64,000 bases of DNA, taken from NCBI RefSeq assembly GCF_900114705.1, contig NZ_FOTW01000005.1, positions 124,001 through 188,000 of the forward strand, written 5' to 3'. Below, in pieces: positions 59,786-64,000 of this stretch. How positions within the stretch are numbered: the stretch's first letter is position 1; each line of letters starts with the position of its first letter. The position numbers were made by a program, and so were the translations under genes. Under the pieces are notes generated by a model. It was not told the origin of the DNA. It worked only from the letters and a program-made list of their open reading frames with translations, and made no database searches. The stretch is from Rugamonas rubra. GTDB taxonomy: Bacteria > Pseudomonadota > Gammaproteobacteria > Burkholderiales > Burkholderiaceae_D.

Positions 59786-60963
59786 CGCGTCAACCCGGCG
59801 ATAAGGCGTTCGGCGGCGGCGCGCGCCAGCGCGTCCTGCGCCATCACCGCCTCGATGCTGTCGGCGGCGCCGTGCGGCAGCGCCTCGACCACCTGGGCGA
59901 TGACGCGGTCGATCTGGCGGAAGCCGATGCGCAGGTCGAGGAAGGCCTGCACCGCCACCTCGTTGGCGGCGTTCAGCAGGGCCGGCGCGGTGCCGCCGGC
60001 GCGCAGCGCGGCGAAGGCCAGCGCCAGGCAGGGGAAGCGGGCGTAGTCGGGACGCTCGAACTGCAGTGTGGCGATCTGCGTCAGGTCGAGCTGGGCGACG
60101 CCGGAGGCGATGCGCTCCGGGTAGGCCAAGGCGTGGGCGATCGGCGTGCGCATGTCGGGGTTGCCCAGTTGCGCCAGCACCGAGCCGTCGACGTAGGAGA
60201 CCATCGAGTGGATCACGCTCTGCGGGTGGATCACCACCTCGATCTGCTCGGCCGGCGCGCCAAACAGCCAGTGCGCCTCGATCACCTCGAGGCCCTTGTT
60301 CATCATGGTGGCCGAGTCGACCGAGATCTTGCGACCCATGGCCCAGTTGGGATGCTTGCAGGCCTGCTCCGGCGTGACGGCGTCGAGCGTGTCGACGGCG
60401 CGCGTCAGGAACGGGCCGCCTGAGGCGGTGAGCAAGATCTTGGCCACGCCGCTGCCCTGCGGCGCGCGGCCGTAGTCGGCCGGCAGGCACTGGAAGATGG
60501 CGTTGTGCTCGCTGTCGATCGGCAGCAGCACGGCGCCGGCCTGCTGCGCCGCGTCGATGAACAACTGGCCCGACATCACCAGCGCCTCCTTGTTGGCCAG
60601 CAGGACCTTTTTGCCGGCGCGGGCGGCGGCCAGGGTCGGCGCCAGGCCGGCGGCGCCGACGATGGCGGCCATCACGGTGTCCACCTCGGCGGCGCTGGCG
60701 ATGGCGCACAGTGCCGCCTCGCCGTGCTCGACCTGAGTTGTCAGGCCCTTCGCCTTGAGCAGCGCGCTCAGTTCGGCGGCGGCGGCGGCCGTGCCGACCA
60801 CGGCGCGGGCCGGGCGGAACTGCGCGCACTGGGCGGCCAGCTCGGCCACCCGGCTGTGCGCCGACAGGGCGTAGACGCTATAGCGCTCGGGGTGGCGCGC
60901 CAGCACGTCGAGGGTGGAGACGCCGATCGAGCCGGTGGCGCCGAGGATGGTGACTTGTTGCAT
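59782..60963 (-). CDS. dxr: 1-deoxy-D-xylulose 5-phosphate reductoisomerase
   Basis: A 393-residue NADPH enzyme making MEP in isoprenoid synthesis. [20 protein letters not shown] is the dinucleotide fold; [14 protein letters not shown] and [20 protein letters not shown] are active-site segments. GGAAGTCACC before the ATG at 60963 gives the start, 11 bases after cdsA. Confidence 0.97.
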   Translation of the reverse strand: MQQVTILGATGSIGVSTLDVLARHPERYSVYALSAHSRVAELAAQCAQFRPARAVVGTAAAAAELSALLKAKGLTTQVEHGEAALCAIASAAEVDTVMAAIVGAAGLAPTLAAARAGKKVLLANKEALVMSGQLFIDAAQQAGAVLLPIDSEHNAIFQCLPADYGRAPQGSGVAKILLTASGGPFLTRAVDTLDAVTPEQACKHPNWAMGRKISVDSATMMNKGLEVIEAHWLFGAPAEQIEVVIHPQSVIHSMVSYVDGSVLAQLGNPDMRTPIAHALAYPERIASGVAQLDLTQIATLQFERPDYARFPCLALAFAALRAGGTAPALLNAANEVAVQAFLDLRIGFRQIDRVIAQVVEALPHGAADSIEAVMAQDALARAAAERLIAGLTR

Positions 60964-60974
60964 GGTGACTTCCT

Positions 60975-61805
60975 TCACAGCCAGGAACCGATCAGCGCGG
61001 CCAGCGGCAGCACCGGGATCAAGGCGTCAATACGGTCGAGCACACCGCCGTGGCCGGGCAGCAGATTGCTGCTGTCCTTCATGGCGGCGCGCCGTTTGAG
61101 CTGGGATTCGAACAGGTCGCCGACCACGCTGGCGGCGACGATCACGATAAGGATGGCCAGCGCGCCGAACCAGCCCATGCGCGCCTGCAGCAGCACGGCG
61201 AAGGTGTCGGCCAGCCAGGGCGCGGCCGGCGCGGCCAGAATGCTCGCGGCCGACAGGGCCAGCACGGCGATGGCGCCGCCGATGGCGCCCTCCCAGGATT
61301 TACCCGGCGAGATGGTCGGCGCCAGCTTGCGCTTGCCGAAGGCCTTGCCCGAGAAGTAGGCGCCGATGTCGGCCACCCACACCAGCGCCATGGCCGACAG
61401 CAGGAAGGCCGGCGAGTGCTGGAACAGCGCGACGATGGCGACGAAGCAGCCGAACAGGGCGAAGCAGAAGCTGAAGGCGACCATGTAGTTGGCCGAGCCC
61501 TTGAGCGGCGGCAGGCCGATCGCCAGCGAGGGCGTGAAGCGCATCAGCCACAGCGCGGCGCAGACGGCGAACAGCATGTTGTTGCCGCCGCTGGCGGGAC
61601 GCAGCAGCACATAGACGAACAGCGTGGCCACGCCCAGCGCCCAGGCCGGCGCGGCGCGCAGGCCGAACAGGCGGCCGGCCTCCCACACGGCGGCGCCGAG
61701 GAACAGCGTGGCCAGCACGGCGAAGGCCGGGAAATAGGCGAAGAACAGCACCGGCAGCAGCACCGCCAGCAGGACCAGGGCGGTCAGTATCCGAGTTTTG
61801 AGCAT
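60975..61805 (-). CDS. cdsA: Phosphatidate cytidylyltransferase
   Basis: A 276-residue multi-span membrane enzyme making CDP-diacylglycerol for all phospholipids. The CdsA signature region is present ([20 protein letters not shown] and [20 protein letters not shown], then [11 protein letters not shown]). Twelve bases after uppS. Confidence 0.96.
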   Translation of the reverse strand: MLKTRILTALVLLAVLLPVLFFAYFPAFAVLATLFLGAAVWEAGRLFGLRAAPAWALGVATLFVYVLLRPASGGNNMLFAVCAALWLMRFTPSLAIGLPPLKGSANYMVAFSFCFALFGCFVAIVALFQHSPAFLLSAMALVWVADIGAYFSGKAFGKRKLAPTISPGKSWEGAIGGAIAVLALSAASILAAPAAPWLADTFAVLLQARMGWFGALAILIVIVAASVVGDLFESQLKRRAAMKDSSNLLPGHGGVLDRIDALIPVLPLAALIGSWL

Positions 61806-61817
61806 GGGGCGGTCTTC

Positions 61818-62570
61818 TTAGGTGGTCTTGTTGGCCAATTGGGCGCCGGTGCGGCCGAAGCGGCGCTCGCGGTGCTGGTAGGAGGCGATCGCCTCGTCCA
61901 GGCTGGCGGCGGAGAAGTCGGGCCAATAGGTGTCGGTGAAGTACAGTTCGGTGTAAGCGAGCTGCCACATCAGGAAGTTGGAGATGCGCTGCTCGCCACC
62001 GGTGCGGATGAACAGGTCGGGCTCGGGCGCGTAGGCCATGGCCAGGTGGGGCGCCAGCTGCTCCTCGCTGAAGGCGGCCGCGCCGGGGTGGCCGGCGACC
62101 ATCTTGCCGACCGCCTGCATGATGTCCCAGCGGCCGCCGTAGTTGGCGCAGACCGTCACCGTCATGCGCGTGTTGGCGGCGGTGCGCCGCTCGGCCGAGG
62201 CGATCATGGTCTGCAGCTTGGCGTCGAAGCGGCTCAGGTCGCCGACCACCTTCAGGCGGATGTTGTTGGCGTGCAGCTTGGAGACCTCGCGGTCGAGCGC
62301 GGTGACGAACAGGCGCATCAACAGCGACACCTCCTCCTCCGGCCGGCGCCAGTTCTCCGAGCTGAAGGCGAACAGGGTCAGGTATTCGACGCCGCGGCGG
62401 GCGCAGGCCTCGACCACGGCGCGCACCGCCTCGACACCCTTGACGTGGCCGGCGACGCGCGGCAGGAAGCGCTTGGTGGCCCAGCGGCCGTTGCCGTCCA
62501 TGATGATGGCGACGTGGCGTGGCACGTTCGGGGTGTCCGGAACAGCGGTGGTCGAGCTGGTATATTTCAT
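61818..62570 (-). CDS. uppS: Undecaprenyl diphosphate synthase
   Basis: A 250-residue cis-prenyltransferase supplying the lipid carrier for peptidoglycan and O-antigen. Catalytic Asp25 in [22 protein letters not shown] and [19 protein letters not shown] are conserved. The ATG at 62570 gives family length; upstream frame is not protein-like. Confidence 0.96.
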   Translation of the reverse strand: MKYTSSTTAVPDTPNVPRHVAIIMDGNGRWATKRFLPRVAGHVKGVEAVRAVVEACARRGVEYLTLFAFSSENWRRPEEEVSLLMRLFVTALDREVSKLHANNIRLKVVGDLSRFDAKLQTMIASAERRTAANTRMTVTVCANYGGRWDIMQAVGKMVAGHPGAAAFSEEQLAPHLAMAYAPEPDLFIRTGGEQRISNFLMWQLAYTELYFTDTYWPDFSAASLDEAIASYQHRERRFGRTGAQLANKTT

Positions 62571-62652
62571 GAAAACGTTTTGCCAGATTAAGTGGTGCCA
62601 GGTGCTGCAAACCCAGGGCCCGCCGCTGCGCTGGCCGGCCCCCAAAACAAGC

Positions 62653-62689
62653 AAGGGGCCAGACCCCGCGAAGGCTCTGACCCCGGCTT
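62653..62689. repeat. GGGGTC-type inverted repeat element
   Basis: AAGGGGCCAGACCCC, a short gap, then GGCTCTGACCCCGGCTT between uppS and frr. GGGGTCAGA/TCTGACCCC-type short palindromic elements are scattered in intergenic regions of this bacterial group; only this copy was noticed in the window, so repeat status is from general knowledge. Confidence 0.4.
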
Positions 62690-62719
62690 CCCGGCGCCGC
62701 GCGCAAGGCGCGCGCCGGG
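62690..62719 (-). terminator. GC-rich hairpin downstream of frr
   Basis: An imperfect stem (CCCGGCGC and GCGCGCCGGG arms) 11 bases after the frr stop, with no U-tract. May be a weak or Rho-assisted terminator, or transcript-stabilising structure. Confidence 0.4.
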
Positions 62720-62729
62720 AGTGTGCCGA

Positions 62730-63290
62730 CTAGACCGTCAGCACTTCCTTCTCTTTGTCGACCACCATCTTGTCGATGTCGGCGATGAACTTGTCGGTCA
62801 GTTTCTGCACCTCGTCGGACGAGCGGCGCTCGTCGTCCTCGGAGCAGGCCTTTTCCTTGACCAGCTTCTTGACCGTTTCGTTGGCGTCGCGGCGGATGTT
62901 GCGCACGGCGATCTTGGCGTCCTCGCCCTCGCCCTTGACCAGCTTGACCATCTCCTTGCGGCGTTCCTCGGTCAGCGCCGGGGTCGGCACGCGGATCACG
63001 TCGCCCTGGCTCGACGGGTTCAGGCCCAGGTCGGCGTCGCGGATGGCTTTTTCGATGGTGGCGGCCATCTTCTTCTCGAACGGCTGCACGCCGATGGTGC
63101 GGGCGTCGATCAGGTTGATGCTGGCCACCTGCGACAGCGCCGTCGGCGAGCCGTAGTACTCGACCATCACGTGGTCGAGGATGCCGGTGTGGGCGCGGCC
63201 GGTGCGGACCTTGGCCAGGTCGGCGCGCAGGGTTTCGAGCGATTTGACCATGCGGTCTTGGGCGTTCTTTTTAACGTCAGCTAAGGACAT
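62730..63290 (-). CDS. frr: Ribosome recycling factor
   Basis: A 186-residue factor that splits post-termination ribosomes with [23 protein letters not shown] at the start, [20 protein letters not shown] and [19 protein letters not shown] are diagnostic. Between pyrH and uppS. Confidence 0.97.
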   Translation of the reverse strand: MSLADVKKNAQDRMVKSLETLRADLAKVRTGRAHTGILDHVMVEYYGSPTALSQVASINLIDARTIGVQPFEKKMAATIEKAIRDADLGLNPSSQGDVIRVPTPALTEERRKEMVKLVKGEGEDAKIAVRNIRRDANETVKKLVKEKACSEDDERRSSDEVQKLTDKFIADIDKMVVDKEKEVLTV

Positions 63291-63335
63291 TGCTGCTCTC
63301 CTGTATCTTGGGGGTGGATCTTAATGGGTGGGAAC

Positions 63336-64000
63336 TTAAACGTGGACCAGTGTACCCTCATCCTCGCCCATGATGACGCGCATCAGCGCGCCCGGCTTGG
63401 TGATGGAGAACACCTTGATCGGCAGCTTCTGGTCGCGGCACAGGGCGAACGCGGTGGCGTCCATCACCTGCAGGTGCTTGGCGATGGCTTCGTCGAAGGT
63501 GATGGTGTGGAACAGGGTGGCGTTCGGGTCCTTCTTCGGATCGGCCGTGTAGACGCCGTCGACCTTGGTCGCCTTGAGCACGATCTCGGCGCTGATCTCC
63601 GAGCCGCGCAGGGCGGCGGCGGTGTCGGTGGTGAAGAAGGGGTTGCCGGTGCCGGCGGCGAAGACGACGACCTTGCCCTCCTCCAGGTATTGCAGCGCCT
63701 TCGGGCGCACGTAGGGCTCGACCACCTGCTCGATGCCGATGGCCGACATGACGCGGGCGGTGATGCCGACATGGCGCATGGCGTCGGCCAGGGCCAGCGC
63801 GTTCATCACCGTGGCCAGCATGCCCATGTAGTCGGCGGTGGCGCGGTCCATGCCCTGGGCGCCGGGCGCGACGCCACGGAAGATGTTGCCGCCGCCGATG
63901 ACGATCGCCAGCTCCACGCCCAGTTGTGCCACCTCGGCCACGTCGGCCACCATGCGCTCGATCGTGCTGCGGTTGATGCCGTAGGGATCATCCCCCATCA
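63336..64000 (-). CDS. pyrH: UMP kinase (partial, 5' end outside window)
   Basis: The C-terminal 220 or so residues of hexameric UMP kinase, which makes [16 protein letters not shown] start of the visible part, [20 protein letters not shown], and [20 protein letters not shown] are diagnostic. Runs off the right edge; start codon not seen. Upstream of frr as usual. Confidence 0.95.
   Translation of the reverse strand, partial: MGDDPYGINRSTIERMVADVAEVAQLGVELAIVIGGGNIFRGVAPGAQGMDRATADYMGMLATVMNALALADAMRHVGITARVMSAIGIEQVVEPYVRPKALQYLEEGKVVVFAAGTGNPFFTTDTAAALRGSEISAEIVLKATKVDGVYTADPKKDPNATLFHTITFDEAIAKHLQVMDATAFALCRDQKLPIKVFSITKPGALMRVIMGEDEGTLVHV

Overview
The window is a GC-rich chromosomal stretch from a betaproteobacterium, most likely Oxalobacteraceae (Massilia/Duganella/Janthinobacterium group). 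That placement rests on the pyrH-frr-uppS-cdsA-dxr-rseP-bamA-ompH-lpxD-fabZ-lpxA-lpxB-rnhB order, the divergent ppsA/ppsR pair, ratA-rnfH divergent from smpB, and a beta-type porin. It is inferred from gene content and order; no database search was run. No rRNA, tRNA or CRISPR array was seen.

Layout. 1-3.9 kb: a leftward cobalt/cobalamin operon (cbtB, cbtA, a [2Fe-2S] ferredoxin-like gene, cobN running off the edge) behind a clear cobalamin riboswitch; both CbtA and CobN carry dense histidine runs. 4-16.7 kb: accessory signalling and surface genes (subtilisin-like peptidase, TonB-dependent receptor, chemoreceptor, AraC regulator coupled to an HD-GYP protein, amino-acid permease, NarL-type two-component pair). 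16.9-17.3 kb: a decayed S53 (sedolisin) peptidase. 17.3-27.7 kb: a region of lower GC and different codon use holding HicAB, a frameshifted DUF2164 gene, a Qnr/McbG-like pentapeptide protein, two alpha/beta hydrolases, a cupin-carboxymuconolactone-decarboxylase fusion, a DHA2-type exporter, an aldo/keto reductase and a divergent LysR regulator. 27.7-31 kb: guaA and guaB.

The main observation is that the last codons of guaA (IEWE-stop) recur, 14 of 15 bases identical and in the same orientation, at 18109-18123, followed by a strong leftward terminator. This fits a genomic island of about 9.6 kb inserted at the guaA 3' end and now without a visible integrase.

31-45 kb: a DUF4124 protein, a gluconate module (LacI-type repressor, perfect 16-bp operator, gluconokinase, MFS transporter, porin), ratA/rnfH/smpB, two lipoproteins (one FlgO-like), a sirtuin, a small unknown protein paired with a Dyp-type peroxidase, DUF4259, and an SPFH/NfeD pair. 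45-64 kb: ppsA and its regulatory kinase/phosphorylase, a REC-EAL protein, then the long envelope-biogenesis cluster that makes isoprenoid carrier, phospholipid precursor, lipid A and the outer-membrane assembly machine, ending with frr and a truncated pyrH.
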